Shown piece after piece: positions 25,501 through 37,324 of a DNA stretch of 64,000 nt; within the stretch, counting starts at the first letter, position 1; the number at the start of each line of letters is the position of its first letter. Source of the stretch: Terriglobia bacterium (GTDB lineage: Bacteria > Acidobacteriota > Thermoanaerobaculia > Thermoanaerobaculales > Thermoanaerobaculaceae); the NCBI GenBank assembly GCA_020073245.1, contig JAIQFQ010000014.1:1-64000 (forward strand). Reading direction: 5' to 3'. The notes beneath the pieces are model-generated. The model saw only the letters and a list, made by a program, of their open reading frames with translations, was not told where the DNA came from and ran no database searches. Both the position numbers and the translations under genes were made by a program.

Positions 25501-27059
25501 ACCGACCCGACAACGCGTTCGTGTACGGCATCATCGAGACCAACAGCCCGCTCTCGGCCGCCGGGTGCGGTTTCCCTGCCGGCTACCCCGCCTCGGCCGG
25601 GATTCTGGGGCTTGGCCACGTCCTGGCGCACGAGGTCGGCCACAACTTCGGGCTGCTGCACGCCCCGGCCGGCATCGATCCCAAGGACCAGAACGTGGAC
25701 CAGAACTGGCCGCAAACCACGAACCCGGGTGGGATCATCGGCGAGGTGGGGATCAACGCCGTCAACGGCGAGCTCTTCAAGCCGACGAGCACATGGGACG
25801 TGATGGGCTACTGGGGGCCGTGCTGGCTTTCGCCCTACAACTACAAGTACCTGATGGGGAAGCTCGTCCCCGGCATCAAGACGAAGGCGACAGGCTCCGA
25901 CGTACCGCATCTGATCGCGACCGGTGTCGTCGAGGACGGCATGATCGAGCTCCCCGCCCCGTTCTGGGTCGAGCCGCGGCCGGCCGGTTCAAACGACGGC
26001 GCCGGCTCGGGCTCGTTCACCCTCGAGCTCCAGGACGACGCCGGTCGGGTGCTGTCCGTCCGGAGCTTCGACCCCACCAATAGGTTCGAGGAAAACGACC
26101 CCGACAACGGCATGTTCAGCGAGACCATGCCCTTCCCGCCGTCGACCTCTCGGATCGTGTTTCGGCGCAACGGCGGTCTCCTTCGCACCGTGTCGGTGTC
26201 GCCGCACGCGCCCAGGGTGGCCGTGCTCGCTCCCAACGGGGGCGAGACGCTCCCCGAGTCCGGCCCCTTCACCGTGCGCTGGCACGCCGACGATGCCGAC
26301 GGCGATCCTCTGGTCGCCAGGGTCCTGTTCTCGGGCGACGGGGGCGCGACCTGGCAGCCGCTGGCGGTCCGCGTGGCCTCCGACCACGTGGACGTCGATG
26401 CGGCCTCGCTGGGGCGTGCGGCGCACGCTTTGGTCAGGGTGGACGTGAGCGACGGGGTGAACACGGCATCGGACGTCAGCGACGCGCCGTTCTTCGTCCC
26501 CGGGACGGGCCCGGTAACGATCGTTCTGGCACCCCGCGACGGATCACACGTGCGGGCCGGCGCGCCCGTGGTTCTTTCGGGGCTCGCCACCGATCTCCTG
26601 GGCGGCCCGGTGTCCGATGAGGCCCTCTCGTGGTCGTCCGAAGGGGGAACACCTCTCGGCACCGGAAGCGCCCTCACGGCGCAGGAACTTGGTTGCGGGG
26701 ACCATGTGATCACGCTCTCCGCTCGCGGGCCCGAAGGCAGCCAGGCCGCGGCCACCGTCGCCGTGACTGAGTGCTGCTATCAGGCGTCTCCGGAGGCTGC
26801 CGACGTCGGCCCCGAGGGAGGGATCGCGACCATCGCCGTCACGTGCCGCGGGACGGGCTGCGCGTGGACCGCGGTCAGCTCCGCCGAGTGGGTCACGATT
26901 GCCGACGGGGCCGCCGGTCTCGGCGACGGAACGGTGCACGTCGCCGTGGCTCGCAACATGAATTCGGCCAGTCGCTTTGCCACGGTGCAGATCGCAGACA
27001 CCACGGTGATGGTGGCGCAGGGCGGTGCGGCGCGGAGGGTCCGCCGGCACGTTCGTTGA
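22587..27059 (+). CDS. Large modular secreted metzincin-type metalloprotease
   Basis: 1490 residues. AGGAGG precedes ATG 22587, and a signal-type hydrophobic stretch follows ([19 protein letters not shown]). Order of modules: two SdrD-B/carboxypeptidase-regulatory-like beta domains (about 48-157 and 168-282), a DNRLRE-type domain (about 320-488), two pre-peptidase C-terminal (PPC) domains (about 507-630 and 632-755), and a CARDB-like region. Then comes a catalytic region with [11 protein letters not shown] at residues 1015-1025 and Met-turn DVMGY around Met1073. C-terminal Ig/PKD-like segments and a BACON-like domain (about 1400-1480) complete it. Three Thr-Pro linkers, encoded by near-perfect ACNCCN repeats, join the N-terminal modules. 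Likely an extracellular or surface degradative enzyme; no C-terminal anchor is visible. Confidence 0.85.
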   Translation: MSGLMKAHRSFRSSLALGGVVGMLTAFSGVARIPSSDGPGRLGADLLAGYTFSGGVYLGEVGDTSHPLARVIVTLYCGSNTVPEGSTEIGRTTTDRNGAWSLLVSTGCEFYFIIETDPDGTTSVGASSITGTVLDANTIRYASPRGEAFPGNNFFDFRLPTPTPTPTPEVATFEGAVYDGAVGDQGRPVAGVTVSLGCSNSPGVPGTRVAVTTTDRSGWFGLSYGGVCEFYSIVEIDPPGYTSAGATSVGGVVVDPNWIRYALPLGGKTLSGNMFFDRSGAGPTPTPTLTPTPTRTPTSTPTPTPTPTSPAVVSLTLCAVADATIDQGSSGANHGGDPNLVVGYKGGSEPFAQRALVRFDLSLIPSGAVVQSAVLRLGLTGAGPAGSVPLEVWAASQGWDEMTVSWANQPALTTPMIASVPVGITTPDVVAWQVTQLVQEWIEGLRQNFGLALTGPTGGNAWNRTFDSRHYRPFCPSLDLTVVPHGVIPTPTPTPTPTPTPTPTSPCTQPETAGSSFSTAAPMATNVAVHEYICPSDDADWWKLALQAGQHLTVSLSDLPADYDLYLFSPNNALEASSEQWGSAKGESFHRDIYLSGEWRIMVKGKAAAEWSGTKPYALEADAYFPCPGPDEAGDTFAAATPIQPSIPQGGAMRKISGTICPNGDVDFYKFAVSAGTSTTISVSLRNLPADYDVILRRPDGSVAGYSSNVGMGDEDIEAAADASGEWRVSVFSPASQEYSNRPYELEASLTGAADLTVQAVELVQVTQDVNGTIPLIGDKETLARVYVDVGPVPVPVDNVSVELHGWRDCTGCTPLPGSPLKAGPQGVPKLLLVDKRLDRKDSFDFFLPPSWRAPGTVSLEARVNPDRTVPETDFSNNSTFRMGPFLGGNPVNVCIVPVTYAGLTPSLSDPRVGAMLAYLREVYPTASVKLWVKPGGPLTGTWQLAGNASPCGGGWKTLLTDLYDVYNSWGNRPDNAFVYGIIETNSPLSAAGCGFPAGYPASAGILGLGHVLAHEVGHNFGLLHAPAGIDPKDQNVDQNWPQTTNPGGIIGEVGINAVNGELFKPTSTWDVMGYWGPCWLSPYNYKYLMGKLVPGIKTKATGSDVPHLIATGVVEDGMIELPAPFWVEPRPAGSNDGAGSGSFTLELQDDAGRVLSVRSFDPTNRFEENDPDNGMFSETMPFPPSTSRIVFRRNGGLLRTVSVSPHAPRVAVLAPNGGETLPESGPFTVRWHADDADGDPLVARVLFSGDGGATWQPLAVRVASDHVDVDAASLGRAAHALVRVDVSDGVNTASDVSDAPFFVPGTGPVTIVLAPRDGSHVRAGAPVVLSGLATDLLGGPVSDEALSWSSEGGTPLGTGSALTAQELGCGDHVITLSARGPEGSQAAATVAVTECCYQASPEAADVGPEGGIATIAVTCRGTGCAWTAVSSAEWVTIADGAAGLGDGTVHVAVARNMNSASRFATVQIADTTVMVAQGGAARRVRRHVR

Positions 27060-27085
27060 CGACCAGCCGAAGGGGATCAGCGGAG

Positions 27086-27114
27086 TTGCATCGGGCCCAA
27101 GAATGAGGTATAAA
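27086..27114 (+). promoter_or_regulatory. Sigma70-type promoter of the rimP-nusA-infB operon
   Basis: TTGCAT (27086-27091), a 17-nt spacer and TATAAA (27109-27114) form a good housekeeping promoter in an otherwise GC-rich gap. Transcription would begin near 27121 and give a leader of about 64 nt before rimP. Confidence 0.7.
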
Positions 27115-27138
27115 AGTGCGGTTGCTGCTTTCGACAAG

Positions 27139-27167
27139 AAAGTGGGACTCCGGTCCCACTTTTTTTT
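27139..27167 (+). terminator. Intrinsic terminator/attenuator in the rimP leader
   Basis: AAAGTGGGAC, loop TCCG, GTCCCACTTT and a run of eight T (27160-27167) form a textbook Rho-independent terminator located after the promoter and before the rimP ribosome-binding site (GGAGG at 27169-27173). Because it sits in the leader, it must be read through for the operon to be expressed. Attenuation in front of rimP-nusA is known in other bacteria and fits autoregulation by NusA. Confidence 0.85.
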
Positions 27168-27184
27168 CGGAGGCAAAAGAGACG

Positions 27185-27685
27185 ATGGCGCGCCTATCTG
27201 AGGACCTCGTAGGCCGGCTCGAACGCCTCGCCTCGAGCGAGGGGCTGGAGCTTCTGGCCGTCGACGTGGGCGGCACCGCCCGCAGGCCTGTGGTCCGCCT
27301 GATCCTCGACCGGGAGAAGGGCGGGGTCTCGCTCGCGGATTGCGAATCAATCTCGCGGCAGGCGAGCGTGCTCCTCGACGTGTACGACCCGTTTCCGGCG
27401 GCGTTCACCCTCGAGGTTTCGTCTCCGGGGATCGAGCGGAAGTTCTACAAAGACAACGATTTCGCTCGATTTGCAGGGAGTGCGGTCCGGGTGCGCATGA
27501 GGCCGACCTGGCCGGCGCCTCGGGTCATCGAGGGAGTTCTGGAAGGCCGCACCGACGGCGTGATCCGGGTGCGCGACCGTGCCGGGGCCGCCCACGAGCT
27601 GCCCGAGCCGGAGGTGTTCGAGACGAGGCTCGCCCCGCATCTCGAGGAAGACGAGAAGAAACCGAAGCATCGGGGAAGGATGTAG
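27185..27685 (+). CDS. rimP: Ribosome maturation factor RimP
   Basis: A 166-residue cytoplasmic 30S assembly factor, first gene of the operon. The N-terminal domain contains LELLAVDVGGTARRPVVRL, LILDREKGGVSLADCESISR and DPFPAAFTLEVSSPGIER, the conserved RimP core motif. The C-terminal SH3-like domain follows. The start at 27185 lies after GGAGG; an in-frame upstream start would fall inside the terminator hairpin and is rejected. nusA follows 3 nt after the stop. Confidence 0.95.
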   Translation: MARLSEDLVGRLERLASSEGLELLAVDVGGTARRPVVRLILDREKGGVSLADCESISRQASVLLDVYDPFPAAFTLEVSSPGIERKFYKDNDFARFAGSAVRVRMRPTWPAPRVIEGVLEGRTDGVIRVRDRAGAAHELPEPEVFETRLAPHLEEDEKKPKHRGRM

Positions 27686-27688
27686 GCG

Positions 27689-29128
27689 ATGAAGATGGAA
27701 CTCGGCAACCTGATTCGTCAGGTCTCCCATGAGCGGGAGATCGAACCGGAGCGCCTGGTCGTCGCGCTCGAGGATGCGATCTCGCAGGCGGCGAGGAAGC
27801 ATTACCACGAGCGCGGCGTCCGCACCCACATCGACCTGGAATCGGGCGAGATGACGTCGTTCAGGGTTCGCACGGTGGTCGCCACGCCCGAAGAGGTCAC
27901 CGACCCCACAGGCGAGATGCTCCTGGAAGAGGCCAGAGAGATCGACCCGAAGGCCGAGGTCGGCTCCGAGATCGTGCTCGGCGAGCTGGACACCGCCTCG
28001 CTCGGTCGCATCGCTGCCCAGGCCGCCCGTCAGATGCTGTTCCAGCGCGTACGCGAGGCCGAGCGCGACAACATCTACAACGAGTACATCGGCAAGCTGG
28101 GTGAGCTCGTCAACGGGATCGTCAAACGGTTCGAGCGGGGCGACATCGTGATCGAACTCGGGCGGACCGAGGGCGTGGTCACGCGCCAGCATCAGGTGAG
28201 GCACGAGCGCTACAGCCAGGGCGACCGCATCCGGGCGGTCATCGTGGACGTGACCAAGGACGCCAACAAGCCCCAGGTCGTGCTCTCCCGCACCGCCCCC
28301 CAGCTCCTCATCAAGCTGCTCGAGATGGAGGTCCCCGAGATTTACGACGGGACGGTCATCGTCAAGGGGTGTGTGCGCGAGCCCGGCGAGCGTGCCAAGG
28401 TGGCGGTCGCCTCTCGCGATCGTGACGTGGATCCGGTCGGCGCCTGCGTCGGCATGAAGGGATCGCGCGTGCAGGCGATCATGCGCGAGTTGAAGGGCGA
28501 GAAGGTCGACATCATCCCCTACAACTCCGACATCGTTACGTTCGCCCAGAACGCTCTGGCGCCGGCGAAGATCAACCGCGTTGCCCTGCGCGAGCAGTCC
28601 ACGAAGATCCCGATCACCGACACCGAGGGCAACCCGGCGCTCGACGAGACCGGCGTGCCTCTGATCCACGAACGCAATGAGACGGTCCTCGACGTGATCG
28701 TGTCGGACGAGCAACTCTCGCTCGCGATCGGCAAGCGTGGGCAGAACGTGCGCCTGGCCTCGCGCCTCCTCGGTTGCCGGATCGAGATCAAGAGCGAGGA
28801 GGCCGTGAAGGACGAGGTCGCCGCGGCTCTTGCCGCGATGCTGCGCCAGGTGGAGGGTGTTACGGAGGAGGTTCCGGCGGAAGCCGAAACGGCCGCCGCG
28901 CCCATCGACTACGATACACACCTGCCGCTCGAGGAAGTGTCGGGGATCTCCGACAAGATGCGCGAGCGCCTCCTGGAGCACGGGTATTCGCACGCCGGCG
29001 CGCTCGCCGTCGCAGACCCCGAAAAGCTGATGGAAATCCCGGGAATCGGGCCTCATTCCGCTGCCAAGCTGATAGCAGCGGCGAAGACGGCGCTCGCGGC
29101 GCAAACCCCCGCGGGCCCCGAGGAGTAG
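27689..29128 (+). CDS. nusA: Transcription elongation/termination factor NusA
   Basis: 479 residues. NusA N-terminal RNA-polymerase-binding domain (about 1-130), S1 domain (about 135-205), two KH domains (GACVGMKGSRVQAIMRELKG; later LAIGKRGQNVRLASRLLGC), and a C-terminal helix-hairpin-helix segment (LMEIPGIGPHSAAKLI), which is a compact version of the acidic repeats in proteobacterial NusA. It modulates pausing, termination and antitermination, and probably acts on the attenuator in its own operon leader. Confidence 0.96.
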   Translation: MKMELGNLIRQVSHEREIEPERLVVALEDAISQAARKHYHERGVRTHIDLESGEMTSFRVRTVVATPEEVTDPTGEMLLEEAREIDPKAEVGSEIVLGELDTASLGRIAAQAARQMLFQRVREAERDNIYNEYIGKLGELVNGIVKRFERGDIVIELGRTEGVVTRQHQVRHERYSQGDRIRAVIVDVTKDANKPQVVLSRTAPQLLIKLLEMEVPEIYDGTVIVKGCVREPGERAKVAVASRDRDVDPVGACVGMKGSRVQAIMRELKGEKVDIIPYNSDIVTFAQNALAPAKINRVALREQSTKIPITDTEGNPALDETGVPLIHERNETVLDVIVSDEQLSLAIGKRGQNVRLASRLLGCRIEIKSEEAVKDEVAAALAAMLRQVEGVTEEVPAEAETAAAPIDYDTHLPLEEVSGISDKMRERLLEHGYSHAGALAVADPEKLMEIPGIGPHSAAKLIAAAKTALAAQTPAGPEE

Positions 29129-29131
29129 AGC

Positions 29132-31921
29132 ATGCCGCAGGTGTTTCGTGTCGGCGATCTCGCCCAGCAGATGGGCGTCACGGTCGAGGAGCTGATCTTC
29201 AAGCTGCGCTCCATCGGCGTCGACGTCACCAGTGCGGACCATACGCTCGATCTGTCGACGGTGCGCGACATCATCACCGGGCAGACACTCGTTCGTCGCC
29301 CGCGTGAGGTCATCGTGCGCCAGGGGACCCAGGGCGCGGAAGACAAGCACAAGGCCCCGGCCCCGACGTTGGAGCGCCCCAAGCGGAGGCGTCCGGGACG
29401 TCGCGCGGTGGGTCTCGACGAGGAGCTGCCCGACGAGGTTCCCAACCTTGCCGCGATGGCGCTTCCCGCCTCGGCCAAGCCCGCCGCCAAGTCGGTGGAG
29501 GAGGCGGAGCCGACCGAGCCGATGGGCCCGGTTCCCGTTGCCGGAGCCGCACCTGAGGAGGCCCTAACGTCAGTTCCTCCCGTGGAGGAGGCTCCGGCGC
29601 CGCCACCCGAGCCCAAGCCGGCGAAGCTCACCAAGGGAGCGAAGGCCGGAAAGGCACCCAAGGCCGAGGCCCCCGCGAAGGCCGCCGAGCCCGAGGCCGT
29701 TCCTGAGGCGGCGCCCGCACCAGCGGCGGAACTCGCGCCGGTGCCTCACGCCGCCAAGCGGAAGACAGCCGCGGTCCGCGAGACCGCAAAACCGGCCAAG
29801 AAGGGCGCCAAGACGCCGCTCGAGTCGCAGCTGCGAGAGCTGTCCGACGACGAGGTACGCCAAAGGATCCTCGCCGCCAAGCAGGCAGCTGCAATCAAAC
29901 CGGCCGAGAAGGCCGCGGCCCCTACAGGGCGCGGAAAGTCCTCGCGCAAGGCGAAGGCAGCCGCGGATGCCGACGAGATTCGCGACCTGCTCGCCAAGTT
30001 CGAGGAATCCAAAGTCCGGGCGGCAGCCGAAGGCGCGGCCACTCCCCGCCCCCCGATGCCGATGGGCGGACGCGGAAAGCCGACGCACCGCCCGAAGCGC
30101 GAGCGCGGCGAGGCCCCGGTTGAGGTGCGCGCCGTCACCGTCGCTTTCCGCGACGGTCTGAAGCCCGAAGGACCCGTCTACCTCTCCGAGGCCGTGACGG
30201 TCCGCGAGCTGGCGGAGAAGCTCAACGTGCTCGTCAAGGACCTCATGGCATACCTGATCTTCAAGAAGATCTTCGTGACCGCCAACCAGGCCCTCCCGCA
30301 GGAACTGGCCGAGAAGATCTGCGAAGAGCTCGGCGTGGAGGCGATGGTCGTCAGCTTCGAGGAGGAGATCGACCTGCAGCAGGAGGAGGCGGCGGAGACC
30401 ACGGCAAAGGCGGAACTGCGACCACCGGTCGTCACGGTCATGGGTCACGTGGACCACGGGAAGACGTCGCTGCTCGACGCAATTCGTTCGACGCGCGTCG
30501 CGGCCGGTGAGGCCGGAGGGATCACGCAGCACATCGGCGCCTCCCGTATCGTCCACAACGGCAGGCCGATCGTCTTCATCGACACGCCTGGTCACGAGGC
30601 GTTCACGCAGATGCGCGCCCGCGGCGCAAAGGTGACCGACCTCGTCGTGCTGGTCGTGGCCGCTGACGATGGCGTCATGCCGCAGACCGTTGAGGCGATC
30701 AACCACGCTCGTGCGGCTCACGTCCCGCTGGTCGTCGCGATCAACAAGATCGACAAGCCGAACGCCAACCCCGAGCGCGTCAAGCAGGAACTCGCCCAGG
30801 AGGGCGTGCTGCTCGAGGGGTGGGGCGGCGAGACACCGGTGGTCCACGTCTCGGCCACGAAGGGGCAAGGGATCGAAGAGCTTCTCGAAGTGATCCTCCT
30901 GGTCGCGGAAATGGCCGACCTCAAGGCGGTCCGCGAGGGGATGGCCCGCGGCACGGTGATCGAGGCGCGCAAGGAGCGCGGCCGCGGGGTGGTGGCCACC
31001 GTCCTCGTCCAACAGGGGACGCTCGCGCAGGGCGACTACTTCTTTGCGGGCGCCACCTACGGCCGGGTCCGGGCGATGCTGGACACGGCCCGCAAGCCGG
31101 TGCGCTCCGCCGGGGCGTCCGAAGCGGTCGAGATCATGGGCCTGGACGACATCCCGGAGGCGGGCGACACATTCCAGGTGGTCGAAGACGAGGGCCGCGC
31201 CCGCGAAGTTGCCGGGTACCGTCAGGCAAAGCAGCGTGAGGAGCAGATGGCCGGCAGCCATAAGGTCACCCTCGAGGGCCTGATGGACAAGATCAAGAGC
31301 GACGAGGTCAAGGCGCTCAACGTGGTCCTCAAGGCCGACGTCCAGGGTTCCGTCGAGGTGCTCCGCGAAACGCTCGCGAAGCTTTCGACCGAGGAGGTGG
31401 CGATCAACGTCATCCACGCCTCCGCCGGGGCCATTACCGCCAACGACATCCTGCTGGCATCCGCCTCCCAGGCGATCGTCATCGGCTTCAACGTGCGTCC
31501 GGAACGGTCCGCCAAGGAGCTCGCGGAGCGCGAGAAGGTGGACGTCCGGCTCTACTCCATCATCTACAACCTCATGGAGGAGTTACAGAAGGCGATGGTG
31601 GGCATGCTGAAGCCCACCTACAAGGAGGAGGAACTGGGCCGCGCCGAGGTGCGGGAGGTGTTCAAGGTGTCGAAGGTCGGCACGGTTGCCGGCTGTATGG
31701 TCCTCGACGGCACGATCCTTCGCACTGCCAAGGCCCGGTTGCTGCGGGACAACGTCGTGATCTGGGACGGCAACTTGTCCTCCTTGAAGCGTTTCAAGGA
31801 CGACGTCTCCGAGGTGAAGAACGGTTTCGAGTGCGGCATTGGGCTCGAGAAGTACCACGACATCAAGCTGGGCGACGTCATCGAGGCCTACCGCACGGTG
31901 GAAGTGATTCGCGAGGCGTGA
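29132..31921 (+). CDS. infB: Translation initiation factor IF-2
   Basis: 929 residues. N-terminal IF2_N domain (about 1-55), a long Ala/Lys/Glu/Pro-rich disordered linker (about 60-330), a second IF2_N segment near 345-400, and then the GTPase domain with GHVDHGKT (about 438-445), DTPGHEAF and NKIDK. Domains II-IV follow, ending in the fMet-tRNA-binding C2 domain ([19 protein letters not shown]). It delivers initiator tRNA to the 30S subunit. Only 3 nt separate it from nusA. Confidence 0.97.
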   Translation: MPQVFRVGDLAQQMGVTVEELIFKLRSIGVDVTSADHTLDLSTVRDIITGQTLVRRPREVIVRQGTQGAEDKHKAPAPTLERPKRRRPGRRAVGLDEELPDEVPNLAAMALPASAKPAAKSVEEAEPTEPMGPVPVAGAAPEEALTSVPPVEEAPAPPPEPKPAKLTKGAKAGKAPKAEAPAKAAEPEAVPEAAPAPAAELAPVPHAAKRKTAAVRETAKPAKKGAKTPLESQLRELSDDEVRQRILAAKQAAAIKPAEKAAAPTGRGKSSRKAKAAADADEIRDLLAKFEESKVRAAAEGAATPRPPMPMGGRGKPTHRPKRERGEAPVEVRAVTVAFRDGLKPEGPVYLSEAVTVRELAEKLNVLVKDLMAYLIFKKIFVTANQALPQELAEKICEELGVEAMVVSFEEEIDLQQEEAAETTAKAELRPPVVTVMGHVDHGKTSLLDAIRSTRVAAGEAGGITQHIGASRIVHNGRPIVFIDTPGHEAFTQMRARGAKVTDLVVLVVAADDGVMPQTVEAINHARAAHVPLVVAINKIDKPNANPERVKQELAQEGVLLEGWGGETPVVHVSATKGQGIEELLEVILLVAEMADLKAVREGMARGTVIEARKERGRGVVATVLVQQGTLAQGDYFFAGATYGRVRAMLDTARKPVRSAGASEAVEIMGLDDIPEAGDTFQVVEDEGRAREVAGYRQAKQREEQMAGSHKVTLEGLMDKIKSDEVKALNVVLKADVQGSVEVLRETLAKLSTEEVAINVIHASAGAITANDILLASASQAIVIGFNVRPERSAKELAEREKVDVRLYSIIYNLMEELQKAMVGMLKPTYKEEELGRAEVREVFKVSKVGTVAGCMVLDGTILRTAKARLLRDNVVIWDGNLSSLKRFKDDVSEVKNGFECGIGLEKYHDIKLGDVIEAYRTVEVIREA

Positions 31922-31928
31922 TGAGAAG

Positions 31929-31970
31929 CCGGGGTCCGGGGTCCAGGGTCCGGGGTTCGATGGAGACCCG
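31929..31970. repeat. GGGTCCG heptad repeat between infB and ylxP
   Basis: Units GGGTCCG, GGGTCCA, GGGTCCG, GGGTTCG in direct order, then a short complementary GAGACCCGGGG. The whole 52-bp gap between the infB stop and the next start is this element. The same class extends rbfA 660 bp downstream. Confidence 0.7.
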
Positions 31971-31973
31971 GGG

Positions 31974-32282
31974 ATGAGCGGAAAACCGCCTCTGTTCGTG
32001 GCCGTCGCACAGGTGGAGTTGCACCTGCCGGGGGCCCGCAGCCTCAAGGACAAGCGGCAGGACGTTCGTTCGCTGATCGAGCGCCTGCGGCACCGCCTCG
32101 CCGTCCTGGTCGTCGAGAGCGACCACCAGGAGCTGCACCAGAGGGCAGCGCTGGCGGTGAGCGCAATGGCCACCGACGCCGAGGCGGCGCGCGGCACGGC
32201 GGCTCGCGCCCTGGATCTGGTTCACCAGAGCTTCCCGGGCGTCGTCCTCGACGAGAGCGTCGAGGTCGTTCAGGTCCGCTAG
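31974..32282 (+). CDS. YlxP-like DUF503 protein
   Basis: A 102-residue protein of the DUF503/YlxP family, which regularly sits between infB and rbfA. VAVAQVELHLPGARSLKDKR is the family's N-terminal signature; SDHQELHQRAALAVSAMATDAE follows. Members are ferredoxin-like small proteins thought to act in ribosome maturation or translation; the precise function is not established. Confidence 0.9.
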   Translation: MSGKPPLFVAVAQVELHLPGARSLKDKRQDVRSLIERLRHRLAVLVVESDHQELHQRAALAVSAMATDAEAARGTAARALDLVHQSFPGVVLDESVEVVQVR

Positions 32283-32292
32283 GGGGTGGAAG

Positions 32293-32733
32293 GTGCAGGA
32301 CGCACTCGTTCGGCGCGCGCGGCTGGCGGAGGCGATGCGGGAAGTGCTCTCCGAGGTCCTCCTCACCGAGGTCAAGGACCCGCGCCTGTCGGGCGTCGTG
32401 ATCTCCGCGGTTGAGCTGTCGGGCGACCTCAAGTTGGCGCGCGCCTACTTCTCGGTGTTCGGCGACGAGGAGCGCGAGCGCCAGGCCGCCGACGGCCTTA
32501 CGCAGGCGCGCGGGTTCCTCCGCCGTGAGAGCGCCCGGAGGATGCGGATGCACAACCCTCCGGACATCGAATTCCGCCGCGACAAGGGGTTCGAGCGCGC
32601 CGACCGCATCGCACGCGTGCTTGACAAGATACAAGGGGACCGGGGTCCGGGGTCCGGGGTCCGGGACGACCAAGACCCGGACAGCCAGCCCGCTGCAGGC
32701 GCAGAGCACAACGAGGGGGACGGTGATGGGTGA
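32293..32733 (+). CDS. rbfA: 30S ribosome-binding factor A
   Basis: 146 residues starting at GTG 32293 (GGAAG just upstream). The RbfA KH-like fold occupies about residues 1-112: LSEVLLTEVKDPRLSGVVIS and the ARAYFSVFGDEE and LRRESARRMRMHNPPDIEF motifs are all present. It matures the 5' end of 16S rRNA. The last 30 residues (GDRGPGSGVRDDQDPDSQPA onward) are encoded by GGGTCCG heptad repeat sequence and are not part of the conserved protein. The stop overlaps the start of nrnA by 8 nt. Confidence 0.93.
   Translation: MQDALVRRARLAEAMREVLSEVLLTEVKDPRLSGVVISAVELSGDLKLARAYFSVFGDEERERQAADGLTQARGFLRRESARRMRMHNPPDIEFRRDKGFERADRIARVLDKIQGDRGPGSGVRDDQDPDSQPAAGAEHNEGDGDG
32635..32690. repeat. GGTCCGG heptad repeat inside the 3' end of rbfA
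   Basis: Three consecutive GGTCCGG units after GGACCGG, then a partly complementary stretch (ACGACC, AAGACCCGG). It is in frame within rbfA and adds a Gly/Asp/Arg/Gln-rich tail. Confidence 0.75.
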
Positions 32734-33709
32734 GGTCACGCGCGATCCCGGCGCGGCGCTCGTTCGGCTCAAGCGAGCCACGCGCGTCCTGATCACGTCG
32801 CACGGCGCGCCCGACGGGGATGCCCTTGGGTCCGAGCTCGGGTTTGCGGAGCTCGCGCAGGCGCTCGGTCTCACCGCCGCGATCGTCAACCACGACCCTC
32901 ACCCGGCTTCCCTGGCGTTCCTCCCAGGCCTCGAGACGATCCAGGTGCGGGGCGAGCTCCCGCCGGGGTTCGAGCGCGAGTTCGACCTCATGGTCCTGCT
33001 CGAGTGCCCGGATATCGACCGTCCGGCCTTGGCCGGACTCGACCGCCTGCCGATCCTCAACGTCGACCACCACCTGGAGAACGCCCTCTATGGAGAGGTC
33101 AACGTCGTGGATGAAGACGCCCCGGCGGTGGGCGAGATGGTTCTGAGGATGGCCGAGAGCGCGGGTGTCACGGTGACGCCCCGCATGGCCACCAACCTCT
33201 ACGCGGCCCTCGTGACAGACACGGGGGACTTCAGATACTCCAACGCGACACCGCGCGCATTCGAGGCCGGGGCGCGCCTGGTCGCCGCCGGCGCCCGTCC
33301 GGCCGAGATTGCGGAAGCCCTGTGGGAGCAGAACCCCGTGCGGGTCGTGCGTCTGACGGCGGCGGTGCTCTCGACGTTGGAACTGCTGGCCGGGGGGCGC
33401 CTCGCGGCGATCACCTGTGACAAGGCGATGCTCGACGCGGCCGGCGCCGGCCCCGAGGACACCGAGAACCTCATCAACATCCCGCGAGCTCTCGAGGGCG
33501 TGCGGGTCGCAGTCTTTTTCAAGGCGCTTCAACCGGGCGCAGTCCGCGTGTCGTTGCGGTCGCGGGGAGCCGTTGACGTGCAAGCCGTCGCGCGAGCGTT
33601 TGGCGGCGGCGGTCACCGCAACGCGGCCGGCTGCACGATCCCCGGCAGCCTCCCCGAGGCTCGCCGGGCGGTCCTGGACGCCGTGCTGCCCGTGGTGGAG
33701 TCCGCATGA
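32726..33709 (+). CDS. nrnA: DHH-family phosphoesterase (NrnA-like nanoRNase/pAp phosphatase)
   Basis: 327 residues. DHH domain motifs: SHGAPDGDALGSELG, an acidic ECPDIDRP region and NVDHHLEN; ALVTDTGDFRYSNAT continues the metal site. The DHHA1 domain carries the RNA-binding GGGGHRNAAG. Members degrade short oligonucleotides or cyclic-di-AMP breakdown products, or dephosphorylate pAp. ATG 32726 is preceded by GAGGGGG. The gene overlaps both rbfA and truB (ATGA), the usual position of nrnA in this operon. Confidence 0.92.
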   Translation: MGEVTRDPGAALVRLKRATRVLITSHGAPDGDALGSELGFAELAQALGLTAAIVNHDPHPASLAFLPGLETIQVRGELPPGFEREFDLMVLLECPDIDRPALAGLDRLPILNVDHHLENALYGEVNVVDEDAPAVGEMVLRMAESAGVTVTPRMATNLYAALVTDTGDFRYSNATPRAFEAGARLVAAGARPAEIAEALWEQNPVRVVRLTAAVLSTLELLAGGRLAAITCDKAMLDAAGAGPEDTENLINIPRALEGVRVAVFFKALQPGAVRVSLRSRGAVDVQAVARAFGGGGHRNAAGCTIPGSLPEARRAVLDAVLPVVESA

Positions 33710-34647
33710 GCTCTTCCCACAACGGCTTCCTCCTGGTGGACAAGCCGGTCGGCCCTACCTCCCACGATGTCGTGCAGGCGGCCCGCCGTGCCCTCAAGGA
33801 GCGGCGGATCGGCCACACAGGCACGCTCGATCCCGCAGCCACAGGCCTGCTCCTGTTGTGCATCGGGAAGGCCACGCGTCTCCAGCAGTACCTCCTGGCG
33901 TGGGAGAAGACGTACGAGGGCGAGATCCGCCTCGGCTGGGGCACCACCACCTACGATTCCGAGGGCGAGCCGCTTGGTGCGCCAAGGCCCGTGCCCGACG
34001 TGACCCGGGACGTGATTTCCGAGCTCTCAACGCGTTTCTCGGGCGAGTTTCAGCAGCTTCCGCCCCCCTACTCTGCGAAAAAGGCCGGGGGGCGCAAGTT
34101 CTACGAGCTGGCGCGCGCCGGGGAAGAGGTGCCTCGCGAGCCCAAGCGGGTGCACGTGCACAGCATCGAACTCGAGATAGCGGCCCCGGGGCGTCTCGGT
34201 TTCAAGGTGACGTGTTCGTCGGGCACGTACCTGCGGTCGCTCGCCCACGATATCGGCGAGGGCTTGGGGTGCGGGGGCCATCTGGCCTCGCTCCGCCGTG
34301 TTCGGATCGGGCCGTGGCGGGTCGAGGACGCTGTCAGCGCCGAGACTGTGGCGAATCGCCCACAGGAGATCGAACCGCGGGCGTTCGTCTCCCTCGCGTC
34401 CGCCATCCTGCCGTTTCCCGAGGTGGTCTTGAACCCGACCGCCTTGGATCACTTTGCCCACGGCCAGGAGGTGGCGGTCCGCGAAGCGACCGGCAGCTTC
34501 ACACCGGGCTCGCCCGTGGCGGTTCGGGACCGCTCCGGCGAGCTGATCGGCGTTGGCGTGGCCGTCGCCTTCCTTGCCCGGGCGCGCACCGTCAACGTGG
34601 CGCCGAGGATGGTGCTGGCCGAGGTTGAGGCGACGGCGAAATCGTGA
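33706..34647 (+). CDS. truB: tRNA pseudouridine(55) synthase
   Basis: 313 residues. LLVDKPVGPTSHDVV and GHTGTLDPAATGLL carry the conserved TruB core with the catalytic Asp in GTLDP; YEGEIRLGWGTTTYDSEGE and CSSGTYLRSLAHDIG follow. The C-terminal 80 residues form a PUA-like domain. It makes pseudouridine 55 in the T loop of tRNAs. The start overlaps the nrnA stop as ATGA. Confidence 0.95.
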   Translation: MSSSHNGFLLVDKPVGPTSHDVVQAARRALKERRIGHTGTLDPAATGLLLLCIGKATRLQQYLLAWEKTYEGEIRLGWGTTTYDSEGEPLGAPRPVPDVTRDVISELSTRFSGEFQQLPPPYSAKKAGGRKFYELARAGEEVPREPKRVHVHSIELEIAAPGRLGFKVTCSSGTYLRSLAHDIGEGLGCGGHLASLRRVRIGPWRVEDAVSAETVANRPQEIEPRAFVSLASAILPFPEVVLNPTALDHFAHGQEVAVREATGSFTPGSPVAVRDRSGELIGVGVAVAFLARARTVNVAPRMVLAEVEATAKS

Positions 34648-34651
34648 TACA

Positions 34652-34678
34652 TTGACAATCCTCCTCGCCACCGGAGGA
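34652..34678 (+). promoter_or_regulatory. Leader/promoter region of rpsO
   Basis: TTGACA (34652-34657) matches a consensus -35 box, but no convincing -10 follows. Overlapping downstream is a small hairpin, TCCTCC (34659-34664) with GGAGGA (34673-34678), in the rpsO leader. S15 often represses its own mRNA through leader structures, so this is a candidate; the evidence is weak. Confidence 0.35.
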
Positions 34679-34703
34679 CTGACGTGGAGACGTGGAGCAT
34701 ACG

Positions 34704-34979
34704 ATGACTGAACGCGATTACGTTGCAGGCAAGGAGCAGGTTATCTCGGAGTATCGCCGTCACGATCATGACAGCGGCTCTCCCGAGGTACAGGTTGCTC
34801 TTATCACCAAACGCATCGAGTACCTGACCGAGCACTTCAAGGTCCACGCCAAGGACCATCACTCCAGGCGCGGCCTCCTGATGCTGGTGGGGCAACGGCG
34901 GCGCTTGCTCGAATACCTGCGGCGGAAGGATGTTGCCCGCTACAGGGCGCTGATCGAGCGGCTGGGCCTCCGTCGCTAG
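34704..34979 (+). CDS. rpsO: 30S ribosomal protein S15
   Basis: A 91-residue small-subunit primary binding protein. [40 protein letters not shown] and [20 protein letters not shown] are diagnostic. ATG 34704 with GGAG 6 nt upstream gives the family's normal length; an in-frame GTG at 34692 would add four residues. Next to pnp, as in most bacteria. Confidence 0.97.
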   Translation: MTERDYVAGKEQVISEYRRHDHDSGSPEVQVALITKRIEYLTEHFKVHAKDHHSRRGLLMLVGQRRRLLEYLRRKDVARYRALIERLGLRR

Positions 34980-35010
34980 GCACGCCTCGCCGAACGCTCA
35001 AAGGAGCATC

Positions 35011-37215
<2,205 letters not shown>

Positions 37216-37244
37216 GCCGTTCTGCACGGAACACGCCTTGCCAG

Positions 37245-37268
37245 GAGGTCGCCGAGAGGCGACCTCTT
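37245..37268 (+). terminator. Intrinsic terminator after pnp
   Basis: A perfect 9-bp stem GAGGTCGCC / GGCGACCTC with a GAGA tetraloop, followed by TTCAAATCTT. It lies 30 nt after the pnp stop, between convergent pnp and mutM. The U tract is short and interrupted. Confidence 0.75.
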
Positions 37269-37324
37269 CAAATCTTCGCCTCAGGAGGCGGCGCCGCACC
37301 CGCAGGCGGAAGCCCTGATGCCGA

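Noticed and set aside
27347-29350. 667-codon open frame on the minus strand
   Set aside because: Antisense of rimP/nusA/infB, with low-complexity Leu/Asp/Arg/His composition and no recognisable motif.
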